Notes: generated from the letters alone by a model not told the origin. Positions 26,796 through 36,167 are shown, numbered from the stretch's first letter. The stretch: 64,000 nt of DNA from Paenibacillus dendritiformis (GCF_945605565.1 NZ_OX216966.1:310001-374000); one strand, 5' to 3'. Translations and numbers: made by a program.

Positions 26796-27997
26796 GATGT
26801 ACTCCCCTTTCCTTGAGACAGTGACAGACAAGCCTCTCGTCCCGGAAATATTGCACCGTCCAGACTTGAATCGGAGAAATCCGTATCTGTCAAATCGGCC
26901 TCACGGAAATCCGCATTTGTCAGATCCGACTTCTGGAACCGGACACCTCGAAGAGTGGCTCCACGGAAGTTGGCTCCCCGCAAACAGGTCCTCACAAAGA
27001 CGGCGCCATCCAATTTAGCCCTTGTAAAATCGGCTTCCTCCAAGTCGCAGTCCGCAAAACGGACGCCTTCCACACCAGGAGGCGCCCAATCCGGTACCGG
27101 CATGCCCGCCTTCCCCTGCACACAGTGAAAGATCGAAGCCTTCATGGAGCATCCGCTATATTTGGCCCCTTGGACGAGGCTGTAGGCAAAATCGGCGCTA
27201 TCCAATTGGCAGTCATTCCAAACCGTACCCAGCAGAAACCCTTCACCCAATCGGCTGCTCTTCAGATCGCAGTTCCGGAACGAGCTATAGCGAAAATCAA
27301 GCGCATGATAGTCACCGCCTGATAAATCAAAACCATAAAAATCCTCATATGTATATGCAGCCGAATCATTCTTCTCCTGAAGCCAAGCTCTCACTTCCTC
27401 CGAGTCCCGCTCCCGCTCATCCAATCGGAATATACATTCGCTATGGGAGAGATAATCTCCGACGCGCACCTCAAACACCGCTTCCTTCTTCAGCTCCTTG
27501 AACTCAGGCAGGGCAGCCGCCTCCATCAAAGAGAGGCGAATCAGATTTACAACAAAGCGATGGAAATGCTCCGCTTCCAGGAGTCGAATCCGATCAAGCT
27601 GCGGCAAAGTGACCGCTCCGGAATAGTCGGTAGCTGCCCGTGTCAGTTCACCCATGAGGCGGTCCAAATAACAAAAAGCCCAGGAGGCATCATAGTTGTC
27701 CTCAACCGGACGGAAGTCAAACAACCATGACGCATCAGACGCTTGAACAAGATAGCTGGCACGGCCATGCGCAATATCGGTTCTTAGCATGGAGTACGTA
27801 ATAAAGCCAATACGTCCCTTCTTTCCTGCAAGCTGCTTCATACGGATAGACATACACAGTTCCTGAAAAGAATGGACGAATTCTCTCATCCATGCCGTCT
27901 TCTCTTCCTTCCAGCACTCCATGAACTCACGAAGCACTTTCTGCCGTGCCAGGGGTACCTGCTGTCTGAAATGCGCCAATGCTTCCTCTCTGCTCAC
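26792..27997 (-). CDS. pentapeptide-repeat protein
   Basis: This is a 401-residue protein. The first ~220 residues are alpha-helical and unrecognised (REFMECWKEEKTAWMREF). From about 225 to 390 there are A(D/N)LXX-type pentapeptide repeats, clearest at the end (LRGANFRGATLRGVRFQKSD; LTNADFREADLTDTDF), which fold as a quadrilateral beta-helix. In proteobacterial T6SS operons pentapeptide proteins sit with DUF2169 adaptors next to VgrG and PAAR genes, so an effector-loading role is a reasonable inference here between a VgrG and a PAAR-like gene. Confidence 0.8.
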   Translation of the reverse strand: MSREEALAHFRQQVPLARQKVLREFMECWKEEKTAWMREFVHSFQELCMSIRMKQLAGKKGRIGFITYSMLRTDIAHGRASYLVQASDASWLFDFRPVEDNYDASWAFCYLDRLMGELTRAATDYSGAVTLPQLDRIRLLEAEHFHRFVVNLIRLSLMEAAALPEFKELKKEAVFEVRVGDYLSHSECIFRLDERERDSEEVRAWLQEKNDSAAYTYEDFYGFDLSGGDYHALDFRYSSFRNCDLKSSRLGEGFLLGTVWNDCQLDSADFAYSLVQGAKYSGCSMKASIFHCVQGKAGMPVPDWAPPGVEGVRFADCDLEEADFTRAKLDGAVFVRTCLRGANFRGATLRGVRFQKSDLTNADFREADLTDTDFSDSSLDGAIFPGREACLSLSQGKGSTS

Positions 27998-28019
27998 AAC
28001 GCTCCCTCCCCTCAGCCGC

Positions 28020-29435
28020 TCAGTTCGAGTTGACAGTGGCGCCTGTCAGGCTTGCATGTCCGCCCAGATGGAGCTGGCTTCCCTTGCAGCTAAGGTTCAT
28101 CTCGCTTCCTGCAGATAGTACCACTTTCTTCGCAGCGTTCATCGTAATATCTCCGTCCGCTGTAATGCTGATATTTTTACTGCTGGCAATGTGAATGCCC
28201 TCTTGCTCATTCAGCCGAATGTAAATGGCTCCCTCTTTACCTGTAATGACAACCTCGTCAGGAGCCAGCATAATTTCCTTCCCATAGGGAGTTCGGAAGA
28301 TTTTGACTTCCGGGTTATTTAGTTTATCGTTTTCCCCGGTTCGGGTCTGTTGCCTCGCGGCACCGCCCGCAATGCCTTCTTCCTCCTTGCTGCCAGGAAA
28401 ATATACCGTTACCGGGTCTCCTATCTCGGGCATGACATACCAACCGGTGCTTCCTTCAGCCGTATACATGGAGGAATAACGGAACCAGCGTGCCTCCTCG
28501 ATGTTCTGTTCCGGATCGAATTCGAAATGAACTTTTACCTTGTCCCCAGCTACACCGATAACCCGCCCATGAATCGAGGCGCCAATCAGATTTTCGTTAT
28601 CATATGCCTTCTGCCGCAGCCCTTTATGAGAACAGAGTACATAATGATGCTGGACAATGCCATCCGTCATAGCCGTGTACGCTTCGCATACGAACAAACT
28701 TTTGCCCTTGAAAAAAACATGGCTTCCCAATTCAAGCACCCTATCTGTCTCAATCTCATAAGTGATAAAGTCATCTTCGATCACTTTCGCCATCTCATTC
28801 TCCGTAAAATAACGGAAAGGCTCTACACGCTTCCTGACAATATAATTGACCTGCTCCATGCGGACGGCGGCGTCGCCCTCATAGATGCCAAAATAAAATT
28901 TGGGCTTATCAAATTGAGAAGCCGGCATAAGGCTCGTATGATACCGGGAGGCCATTCTCCTCAAAAACTCCCAATCGGTCTCATTGTACTGGAGGGCGAA
29001 CCGGCTCAACTTGGCTCCGCCTGTCGCTTCATCCATCACATCAAGGCCGGGATAGTCCGCGCCGATCTGCTTCAGCATATCCGGAATCGTAATGTGAACA
29101 TTCTGGAAGGAGCGAGTCTTCTGCTTGACATCCATCAAATAAGTATGGGAGACTGCTTCCACTTCCACATAATAGACGCCCCGCACCACATTTATCTCAA
29201 TAGAGAGGGCCATCCCACGGAACAACGGCTTGCTTCCGCCGTCCTCATCCACTTGATACAGCTCGACGGGAGTATTCGCTTCCGTCATCTCCACATAGCT
29301 GTCCTTCTTCTCCTCAGAGACAATTCCAGTGAAGCGTAACCGGGTATGCTCATTGATCTGCTTCTTCATGGACAGATCGCTTAAGCGAACTAACTCATAT
29401 GGAAAAATTTTTAGGTTGTCATATGTTAAGCTCAT
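28020..29435 (-). CDS. VgrG-like spike protein (no toxin extension)
   Basis: This 471-residue protein shows the gp27-like part (about 1-330) with VELYQVDEDGGSKPLFRG, YYVEVEAVSHTYLMDVKQKT and the hallmark QYNETDWEFLRRMASRY. A gp5-like OB-fold follows (STGWYVMPEIGDPVTVYFPG), then a repetitive beta needle (GKEGAIYIRLNEQEGIHIAS; SITADGDITMNAAKKV). It is the plain counterpart of the VgrG-toxin fusion 2.3 kb away. In contractile injection systems this trimer forms the spike at the end of the tube. Confidence 0.85.
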   Translation of the reverse strand: MSLTYDNLKIFPYELVRLSDLSMKKQINEHTRLRFTGIVSEEKKDSYVEMTEANTPVELYQVDEDGGSKPLFRGMALSIEINVVRGVYYVEVEAVSHTYLMDVKQKTRSFQNVHITIPDMLKQIGADYPGLDVMDEATGGAKLSRFALQYNETDWEFLRRMASRYHTSLMPASQFDKPKFYFGIYEGDAAVRMEQVNYIVRKRVEPFRYFTENEMAKVIEDDFITYEIETDRVLELGSHVFFKGKSLFVCEAYTAMTDGIVQHHYVLCSHKGLRQKAYDNENLIGASIHGRVIGVAGDKVKVHFEFDPEQNIEEARWFRYSSMYTAEGSTGWYVMPEIGDPVTVYFPGSKEEEGIAGGAARQQTRTGENDKLNNPEVKIFRTPYGKEIMLAPDEVVITGKEGAIYIRLNEQEGIHIASSKNISITADGDITMNAAKKVVLSAGSEMNLSCKGSQLHLGGHASLTGATVNSN

Positions 29436-29439
29436 TCCT

Positions 29440-30096
29440 CTAGACCCCCTTTTGTTCCTCTTCCACTTGAATGGCCTTCAATATGCTCTTCCCTACCGGT
29501 TTCCATATCTTCGACTCCGCCTCTGAGCAGTTGAAGGAACATAATAATGCTCTCCCGTTCAGCTCGGTGAATAGCATGTAATGATACAAGTTGCCATCCA
29601 ATGAACCTGTAATGAACTCGCAATACCCTGCAGGCTTGCCTTGATTGGTTGCCGTCATGCCTTGTCCTATCCAGGAGCGAACTGGCTGTACTGATCGCAG
29701 GACATGTATCATTGTGTCTGTGAAAAATTCAATATCCCGATTGGGAACAGGGTCGGGTGTGTAATGAAAGGCCAGGCTGACCGTTCCGGTATCGTTCGAA
29801 TAAATCAGGGAAGGCCGATGTTCAGAAGGATATTTGATACTGGCCTCCTGCCTCGTCAGCAGGCGGAAGGTTCTGGGCAAAGGCGCATAAAGCGTATCCT
29901 CGATCAATTCGATAAGGAAAAAAGGTACAAGTTCGTCGGCAATTCGCACGAGCGGTTGACTCACGTCAATCGAGGCCTCCTCGCTGATCTCTGCTGTATC
30001 CACCGGAGGTTTTTCCTCTTCTTCAGCAGTCAAATCGCTCCTCTCTGCTTCGAGCTCTTTCATCATCGTGATGATCTTCTCATCCATATGCTCCAC
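29440..30096 (-). CDS. DcrB/DUF1795-like protein, possible effector-loading chaperone
   Basis: This 218-residue protein starts at GTG 30096 (AGGAGGGGTGCATC upstream). An acidic, disordered N-terminus (about 60 residues, EAERSDLTAEEEEKPP) precedes an alpha/beta domain with PRTFRLLTRQEASIKYPSEH and TNQGKPAGYCEF, which looks like the DcrB/DUF1795 fold. EagR chaperones of T6SS have that fold and load transmembrane-containing effectors onto VgrG. The gene directly precedes a VgrG gene (4 bp), supporting such a role. The family call is by pattern only. Confidence 0.6.
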   Translation of the reverse strand: MEHMDEKIITMMKELEAERSDLTAEEEEKPPVDTAEISEEASIDVSQPLVRIADELVPFFLIELIEDTLYAPLPRTFRLLTRQEASIKYPSEHRPSLIYSNDTGTVSLAFHYTPDPVPNRDIEFFTDTMIHVLRSVQPVRSWIGQGMTATNQGKPAGYCEFITGSLDGNLYHYMLFTELNGRALLCSFNCSEAESKIWKPVGKSILKAIQVEEEQKGV

Positions 30097-30133
30097 GATG
30101 CACCCCTCCTGGCTGTATAATTCAAAACATGGT

Positions 30134-30913
30134 TCAATCCACAATCACCCGCTGCCGCCCGCCGGGACGCATGTCCGGCGCCATGGCCCGGCCGCTGCCC
30201 GCTTCGCTCAGCACCCGGCGGAGGCCGGCGTAGAGCCGATCGTTAGTCAGCTCACGGTAGCCAGTGCCGAGCCGCTGGCCAAGGTAGTGCTGGATAACGT
30301 CCCGCTCCACCGCGCCGCCGTTCAGGCACAGCATGGCGAAGGCCGCGTCATGCGCATGCTCGATGCGGGTCTTCAGCAGCTCCTGCGCGAAGTACCGCAG
30401 GATGAAGGGCGACAAGGTGCTCTGCCCGATGCCCGCATGCGGCACATGGATGACATTCAGCGTGTTGAACTCGGTAGACAGGTCGGTGAAGCTCTGGTAA
30501 TCGTCCCGCAGCCGCGCGCCCTCCTTCAGCTTGAAGCGGCCCAGTTCCATCTCGTTCGCCTTCACCTCGGCCGTGTCTTCGTCCAGCACGATCTCCCCCG
30601 GGAGCGTCGTGAAGTCGCTCGACGGCTGCTCCGCATGGAACCGGATCTTGAGCACAGTCTCCCTCCCGGTCGAGCGGTAAGGCAGCTCATGCTCCTGCTC
30701 CAGCATATAGATGAGGCCTCCATGCTTGACGATGCCTTTGCCGACCGTCAGGCTGCGGGGGCCAACCTGAACCTCGGTCCCGGCCAGCACCCCGCTCGAA
30801 TAGGACTGATAGGCGATGTCGACGAATTGCCGCGGGAAGTCCCGCAGATTCTCCAACATGTCCGTCTTCAGAATCCGGCCCCGATGGAAATGCGGCACCT
30901 GATGTTTGAACAA
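30134..30913 (-). CDS. conserved CIS-locus protein, possible baseplate/adaptor component
   Basis: This is a 259-residue soluble protein from a TTG start (AAAGGAGGCTGCGCC upstream). The first ~90 residues contain FHRGRILKTDMLENLRDFP and VGPRSLTVGKGIVKHGGLIY, a layout seen in phage baseplate/tail-fibre adaptors and broadly reminiscent of the TssK shoulder. It is much shorter than TssK. The second half is helical, with no known motif. Position between the Hsp70-like gene and the DcrB-like gene places it in the structural or loading set. The function is inference. Confidence 0.5.
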   Translation of the reverse strand: MFKHQVPHFHRGRILKTDMLENLRDFPRQFVDIAYQSYSSGVLAGTEVQVGPRSLTVGKGIVKHGGLIYMLEQEHELPYRSTGRETVLKIRFHAEQPSSDFTTLPGEIVLDEDTAEVKANEMELGRFKLKEGARLRDDYQSFTDLSTEFNTLNVIHVPHAGIGQSTLSPFILRYFAQELLKTRIEHAHDAAFAMLCLNGGAVERDVIQHYLGQRLGTGYRELTNDRLYAGLRRVLSEAGSGRAMAPDMRPGGRQRVIVD

Positions 30914-30942
30914 GGCGCAGCCTCCTTTCCGTTCTGTCTCGA

Positions 30943-33609
30943 TTATTTCAAGCCGTCGAAGAAATCCAGCTCCGACAGATCATTCTCGAAGGCATAGAAC
31001 TGCTTCGCACCGATATAGAGCTGCTCGTTCAGCCGCGCGACCGGCACGGTGTCGAAGCCCCAGCTGCCGTCGCCGGCGAAGACGAACCATTTGGCCTCGC
31101 CGTTGGCAATCGAGTCCGTGTCATCCTGCGGAATCCGATCGCCGTATTCCGCAGCAATCTCCTCGTACCGCACCGGGCGGTACGCCGTGAAATCATTGGC
31201 GTACACCGCGATATAGCGCAGCTGGCCGTCCGCGTTGCGGATGTTGAACTCGATCTCATGCGCGCCCAGCGGCCGCGAGATCGAGCCGCGCGCCTGATCC
31301 AGCCGTTCGTAGCTCGCGATCAGCAGCTTCTCCTGCCCCGTATGGGTCAGGGCGCTGACCGAGTACGGCACGATCGGCGCCTGATTTGTCAGCCGCGCTT
31401 CAATCAGCCCCGCCTTCCGGGCGCTCAGGTAGCGCAGCGCGCCGCGCAGGCAGGCCAGCTTCAGCTCCGGCACCTTGCCGGAATCATCCGCCTTCTGCCG
31501 GAACTCGATCGCCCGCCCGGGCACGAACTCCTTCAGCGCTTCCCGGAACACGTCGATCCGGCACGATTGGCCGGTCAGCTTGATGATGGAATAATCCTGC
31601 AGCCGCCCGTCACGGAAAAACTCGTCCAGGAACTTATGCACGATCGCATAGATGTCGGCCCGAATGAGATGGTTGATCTCCTGAATGTTGAACACGACAT
31701 CCGGCGGCTCGTGCACGTCCCGGAACTGCCCTTTCTCCCGCAGCGACAGGCACCACCGATCCAGGACCGTCAGATGCAGATCATCCTCCGCCCGGCTGCC
31801 GCGCCCCGAATCGAAGCGGCTCCGCAGAATTCCCGTCCGGCGGAAAAATTCCTTCTTCATCCCGTCCGCCATCTCCCACAGGACGTAGAAATTGTTCCGC
31901 ACCCGCTGATACTCATCCCGGGAGCGGTGCTCATATTCCTTATACCGGGTCGGAATAACCGCCTCCGCCTCGCGGTAAGCGGCGTCGAATGCCTCATAGA
32001 CCGCCTCCGCCCCGAATTCATCCACATGGCGGTACAGGTCGGCCGCCGGGATATCGATCAGCGAATCGATGTCCGGCACCGTTCCGGCCATCGCTCCGCC
32101 GCCGCGGTAATGCCCGGCGAAGACGATTTTCATGAATTGCATGATCCGGTACGTAATGTTGTTGCCGCCGAAGTTCGTATCCCCATTTTCATAGGACGTA
32201 TGGATGTCCAGCTTGTAGGCAATGTGGCTGTCCTCGATGCGGAAGCGGCAGGAGGACAGGTCGGTCGTCCCTCCGCCGCAGTCGATGACCAAGGCCTTGT
32301 ATTCCTCCCCATCGAGGAATCGCTGCTGCTCCATCTGATTGGCAATCGTGTTGTACAGCACGGCCAGCCCTTCGTCGAGGGCATCGTCAGACTCGATCCG
32401 GTATTCCGGCAAAATATCGGCGAACATCTCGATGAACTGCTTCTTCAGCTTGACCGGGCCCGACAGATGCAGATGCCGGAAGCGGCATTTGAACTGATGC
32501 TCCGCCATGCGGATGACATGGAGCGTATAAGCCCGGATCAGCTCCTGCCGGGACACGGATGCCGCATTTCCCTGCGCATCCATCACATCTTCCCGCTTCT
32601 TGTAGTTGTTCACCCACCGCTTCATGCCGTGGAAGACGGTGGCGCTGCCGCTGTAGCCGTTCCTTTTCCGGTCTCGCAGCGCATCGTAGCCGAAATGATA
32701 ACGGATGCGCTCCGGATCGGAGCAATCCGCGACGCCGATGACAGTCGGAAGCACCTCGATCCAATCCGCATCCGCAGACGTCGTGTCGGGGAACGCCACA
32801 TAGTTGATCCGATCGAGGCGAATGCGTCCGCTCAGCACATCGTTCGTATTAGGCGAAGCGATATAGCCGCTGTCCAAATACGCTCCGGCCGTCGTATTCG
32901 AGGTGCCGAAATCGATCGCCAGGATGGCATCGGTCTCCTCCAGCTCGCGGATGTCCAGATCGGTGACCGGAATTTTGTAATAATACAGATGCGCCGGAGG
33001 GAGCGGCGTATCGCGGTAATACGTGCGGTACACGTACTCGGACACCGCCCGCGGGAAGAAGAGCAGGCTGTACTGGCGGTTCGCCGTCTTCTTCACCTCG
33101 GCCTCCTCGGCCATCGCCAAATAAAAGCTTCCCCGCGCCGAACCGTCCTTCACCAGATTGAGAATCGCGCACAGCTCCAGATTTTCATTGACGAGCAGCA
33201 CGTTCGATTCAGCAATCTCCTCCCCCGCCTCTACCCGGTAGCCGTCGAACCGGTCCAGCTTCAAGCCGGAGTACAGCGTAATCTTCGCCGGAATCCGGAT
33301 GCCTCCGGCATCGGTCATAGGCGTGCCCAGATACTTTTTCATGGCCGCCTCGACCCGCTCGAATCCGCCCGGCCGGACGCCAGTGATGAGCAGACTCTCG
33401 TCTGCGCCCCGGTATTTCATGATGGTCGCGATCAGTTCGTCCCGATCCAGCGTGTGGATCAGCCCCTCGATCAGCTTCTCCCGCTGGCATATGTTCCGGA
33501 GCTGGAACGTCGTCATTTCCAACAGTTCCTCCCGGTGATACTGCGCCCGCTTCCGGGCATCCTCCCGGCGTCCCGGCTGCGTGTACAGCTTGTACGAGTA
33601 TCCGGCCAT
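30943..33609 (-). CDS. Hsp70/actin-fold ATPase of the injection-system locus
   Basis: This 888-residue protein opens with a SAP-like helical motif (about 30-70; TTFQLRNICQREKLIEGLIH), then an uncharacterised beta domain, then an Hsp70/actin-type nucleotide-binding core. Phosphate-1 is AIDFGTSNTTAG near 230, phosphate-2 is VIDCGGGTTDLS near 441, and an adenosine-type motif lies near 690 (IIKLTGQSCRIDVF). No canonical DnaK substrate domain follows; about 150 C-terminal residues are unique. A J-domain gene lies in the same gene train, so an ATP-driven assembly or recycling function is plausible, perhaps instead of ClpV (inference). Confidence 0.8.
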   Translation of the reverse strand: MAGYSYKLYTQPGRREDARKRAQYHREELLEMTTFQLRNICQREKLIEGLIHTLDRDELIATIMKYRGADESLLITGVRPGGFERVEAAMKKYLGTPMTDAGGIRIPAKITLYSGLKLDRFDGYRVEAGEEIAESNVLLVNENLELCAILNLVKDGSARGSFYLAMAEEAEVKKTANRQYSLLFFPRAVSEYVYRTYYRDTPLPPAHLYYYKIPVTDLDIRELEETDAILAIDFGTSNTTAGAYLDSGYIASPNTNDVLSGRIRLDRINYVAFPDTTSADADWIEVLPTVIGVADCSDPERIRYHFGYDALRDRKRNGYSGSATVFHGMKRWVNNYKKREDVMDAQGNAASVSRQELIRAYTLHVIRMAEHQFKCRFRHLHLSGPVKLKKQFIEMFADILPEYRIESDDALDEGLAVLYNTIANQMEQQRFLDGEEYKALVIDCGGGTTDLSSCRFRIEDSHIAYKLDIHTSYENGDTNFGGNNITYRIMQFMKIVFAGHYRGGGAMAGTVPDIDSLIDIPAADLYRHVDEFGAEAVYEAFDAAYREAEAVIPTRYKEYEHRSRDEYQRVRNNFYVLWEMADGMKKEFFRRTGILRSRFDSGRGSRAEDDLHLTVLDRWCLSLREKGQFRDVHEPPDVVFNIQEINHLIRADIYAIVHKFLDEFFRDGRLQDYSIIKLTGQSCRIDVFREALKEFVPGRAIEFRQKADDSGKVPELKLACLRGALRYLSARKAGLIEARLTNQAPIVPYSVSALTHTGQEKLLIASYERLDQARGSISRPLGAHEIEFNIRNADGQLRYIAVYANDFTAYRPVRYEEIAAEYGDRIPQDDTDSIANGEAKWFVFAGDGSWGFDTVPVARLNEQLYIGAKQFYAFENDLSELDFFDGLK

Positions 33610-33754
33610 AAGTTACCTCTCCCTCCGGCTGTCAACTTCGTGACCTGCCCTATCATGAACGGCCCATCCTTGCCTGCAACCATTGCGATGAACCGATAGC
33701 TTAACGTACATAACAATGCCATCTCATTTCTTTGAAAAAACCATCGTTCACCCC

Positions 33755-33900
33755 GGGCAGCCTGCTGTTACAGGGAAATCTGCCACGACAGAGCAACCTG
33801 CCACTACTGCAGGGCATCTGTCACTTGCAGAGCACTCTGCCCTACAGGACCGTCTGCCACTCCCGTGCAGTCCGCTTAGAGAGCAGTCCGGGCTAATACA
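33755..33900. repeat. degenerate ~18-20-bp tandem repeats at the 3' end of the 233-residue gene
   Basis: About eight imperfect units, each starting CTGCC/CTGTC/CCGC and ending near a GCAG(A/G)GCA block, run through the 283-bp gap and across the stop codon at 33893. The rest of the gap, up to 33609, holds nothing else recognisable. Confidence 0.5.
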
Positions 33901-34594
33901 GAGCAATCCGCCCCAACTGCATCGTGTCGTCCACCTCGATAATGCCGAAGTGATCGCGCCAATACACTTCCGTATGGAAGCGCGCCGGCAGGAACAGATC
34001 CGTAATCAACTCCACCTTCGCCCGGACCGCCTCCGACTTTTCATGCCCCACATAGATGAGCAGCTCATCCTTATCTTCACAATTCACGTAAATGGTCGAA
34101 CGGCGGAAAATGCGCCGCATCGTATCCCGCAGCAAATAGACGGCTTCGCCCGTCTCATACAGACGCAGCACATTGCACGCGACCGCCTCCTGCTCATCGC
34201 GGGTGAACAGCGGGATCGCTTCACTCACGCGGGGGCCGAACCGTCCCTCCGCCATATCGCGCAGCACGAACCGGATGTAGTACTCGCGCCGGTTCATCCC
34301 CTGGTAGCGGTCAATTCCGGTCAGGAAGTGCAGAATGATGTCGAACAGCGCATGACGGAGCTCGGTATCCTCTTCGTTGTTAATATCGAACAGGTCCTTG
34401 AACAAGTCGTAGAAGCGGTAGTACGGATTGACCTCGACCTTCTCCAAATGCTGCAGCGCGCGCGTGTTGAGATCCTGGAGGCTGAGCTCCATATAGGGCG
34501 AGTAGACGCGGGCCGGAGCGAACCGGATATCCTTCGCCTCGATGCCGGCTTGTTCCGCCTGGATGACCAGATCCCATATATAATTCACGCCCAT
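33893..34594 (-). CDS. unknown CIS-locus protein (baseplate candidate)
   Basis: This 233-residue soluble, charged protein overlaps the end of the upstream 428-residue gene by 10 bp, so the two are translationally coupled. AAGGGG precedes both an ATG and an in-frame GTG seven bases later. Motifs: VYSPYMELSLQDLNTRALQH, EVNPYYRFYDLFKDLF, and a beta-rich end (RFHTEVYWRDHFGIIEVD). I do not recognise it. Size, pairing with a larger partner and position fit a TssG/gp7-like wedge subunit, but this is speculation. Confidence 0.55.
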   Translation of the reverse strand: MGVNYIWDLVIQAEQAGIEAKDIRFAPARVYSPYMELSLQDLNTRALQHLEKVEVNPYYRFYDLFKDLFDINNEEDTELRHALFDIILHFLTGIDRYQGMNRREYYIRFVLRDMAEGRFGPRVSEAIPLFTRDEQEAVACNVLRLYETGEAVYLLRDTMRRIFRRSTIYVNCEDKDELLIYVGHEKSEAVRAKVELITDLFLPARFHTEVYWRDHFGIIEVDDTMQLGRIALY

Positions 34595-35871
34595 TCCCCT
34601 TCACACTTGTATTCCGGAAAAAACATCTGCACTTCCGACACGAGGAAGCTCATCTGATCCTGTAGAAGGAAGCGCTCGTCCTCTTCCGCCTGGCGAGCCC
34701 GGAAGGCGAGCCGCATCACCTTTTTGTCCCGTTCCGTGCGGACATTGTCGCTGACGAACGGATTCATCTCGTACGTCTCGGGCGATCCGTCGCTCCGATC
34801 GCGGATATCGACCCGCTCCAGCACAAGCAGGCGAGCCGCATCAAAAGCATGCACGATGCGGATGATCTCCCCCGTCGCCCGGACGATCTGTCCCTGCCGG
34901 CGGGCATATTTCCCGATGAAGCCGTCCGTTCTCCGGTTGGAGACGAGCGGATAGCTCAGGCTGCCGAGGCGGGCGGCGACGGGCTGGGCGATTTTCAGGA
35001 CGCTCCAGGTGCCCGCCTTCTCCTGCGGCGACACGATGGTCAGCTCATCCCGCGAACGCTTGATATAGCGGATGTTCTCCTCGTCGCCCTCCACCAAATA
35101 GCCGTGCTCGCTGCCCGTCTTATGCAGCGACAGCACATGCTCGTAGTTGATCCGATCGGAGGCCGGAACCGGGAAGCCGCTGTTCTTGATGGCCAGCCGC
35201 TCGATATTCCAGAGCGGAACGACATCGACCCGCTTATGCGGCTCGTATTCCTCCAGATCGACCGTAATCTCGCTGATCTCCTCATCCTCCTGCGGCACGG
35301 CGTCGCAATGCGTCAGCAGCACGTCGACGAACTTGTAGGCGTACGGATGATTGACCGTCTTCCACGGCACATTGTTCTGCTGGAACACGTGATACAGCTT
35401 CTCGATCTCTTCAATATAGCGCCTGCTCTGCACAAGCCGGACCGAGATCGGGTAGCATCCGCCGGACGTGATCATCTCCCCGCGGAACGTTCGCTCCCCG
35501 TCCAGTAGCCCCCGCAGCGCTGCATAATCGCACTCCAGGAACAGCGTGAACAGCAGCGCCTCTTCCTTCCGCTGCATATGGTCCAGCAGCCGGCTCATGT
35601 CGAGCAGCTTCGGCGCCGCGTCCTCCGGCAGCATCGGATGCAGGAAGTCATGAATCGGGTCCAGCTCGTCGCGGCGGCACAGCGAGACGAAAACATCATG
35701 CTTCTCTTCGCCGTCCTCCACCTCATCGAACACTTTGCGCTCCATCTTCCGGTTCATCTCTTCCTGATACTCCACTAGATTGAGGAACAACCCGGTCATC
35801 AGCTGCTTGAGCTGCTTGCGCTGCTCCAGATCCTCCATTTTGCTTAACCGATCGGAAATGATATCCTTCAT
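34585..35871 (-). CDS. unknown CIS-locus protein (baseplate wedge candidate)
   Basis: This is a 428-residue protein: a helical N-terminal ~200 residues (DLEQRKQLKQLMTGLFLNLV) followed by a beta-rich half with VDVVPLWNIERLAIKNSGFP, SLSYPLVSNRRTDGFIGKY and a helical tail. There is no signal peptide or TM. It is coupled by overlap to the 233-residue gene, which suggests a complex. By place in the train it could be the larger subunit of a baseplate wedge (TssF/gp6 role); no motif proves this. Confidence 0.55.
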   Translation of the reverse strand: MKDIISDRLSKMEDLEQRKQLKQLMTGLFLNLVEYQEEMNRKMERKVFDEVEDGEEKHDVFVSLCRRDELDPIHDFLHPMLPEDAAPKLLDMSRLLDHMQRKEEALLFTLFLECDYAALRGLLDGERTFRGEMITSGGCYPISVRLVQSRRYIEEIEKLYHVFQQNNVPWKTVNHPYAYKFVDVLLTHCDAVPQEDEEISEITVDLEEYEPHKRVDVVPLWNIERLAIKNSGFPVPASDRINYEHVLSLHKTGSEHGYLVEGDEENIRYIKRSRDELTIVSPQEKAGTWSVLKIAQPVAARLGSLSYPLVSNRRTDGFIGKYARRQGQIVRATGEIIRIVHAFDAARLLVLERVDIRDRSDGSPETYEMNPFVSDNVRTERDKKVMRLAFRARQAEEDERFLLQDQMSFLVSEVQMFFPEYKCEGEWA

Positions 35872-36013
35872 GGCGATGATTGACCCTCCTTCTCCTCAGC
35901 TTCCCCGGCGTGGGCATGCTCCCCGGCTGTTGCCGCTACTGTAGTGCCCGTCCGGCACGGCACGGCTCCCTGCCGGAGCGTCCGTGACCCGGCAGGGAGT
36001 GCCCCCGGCGGGG

Positions 36014-36162
36014 AGTACCCGCGGCAAGCACCACTGACGGCGCGGCTGTCACGATAGTGCCCGCGGGAGCACACCTGACGGCGCCTGCCACGATAGGGCC
36101 CGTGGGAGCACCACTTACAGCGCGGCCCGCCACGATAGTGTCCACGGGAGCACACCTCCGGC
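36014..36162. repeat. four ~40-bp degenerate tandem repeats
   Basis: Four units begin near 36014, 36052, 36091 and 36133, each built as CGATAGTGCCCGCGGGAGCA followed by CAC(C)TGACGGCGC-like sequence (first unit is the most diverged). They lie in the 481-bp gap between the 428-residue gene and the PP2C-TPR gene. There are no unique spacers between units. Confidence 0.6.
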
Positions 36163-36167
36163 AGAAA

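Noticed and set aside
29440..30096. Type VII or ESX component
   Set aside because: The acidic N-terminus followed by an alpha/beta domain does not fit WXG100 or ESX proteins; DcrB-like is a better reading.
31258..33699. 813-codon open frame on the plus strand
   Set aside because: It is an exact antisense shadow of the Hsp70-like gene; its composition is dominated by Arg, Gln and His as expected of a mirrored GC-rich gene, and it has no domain or ribosome site.
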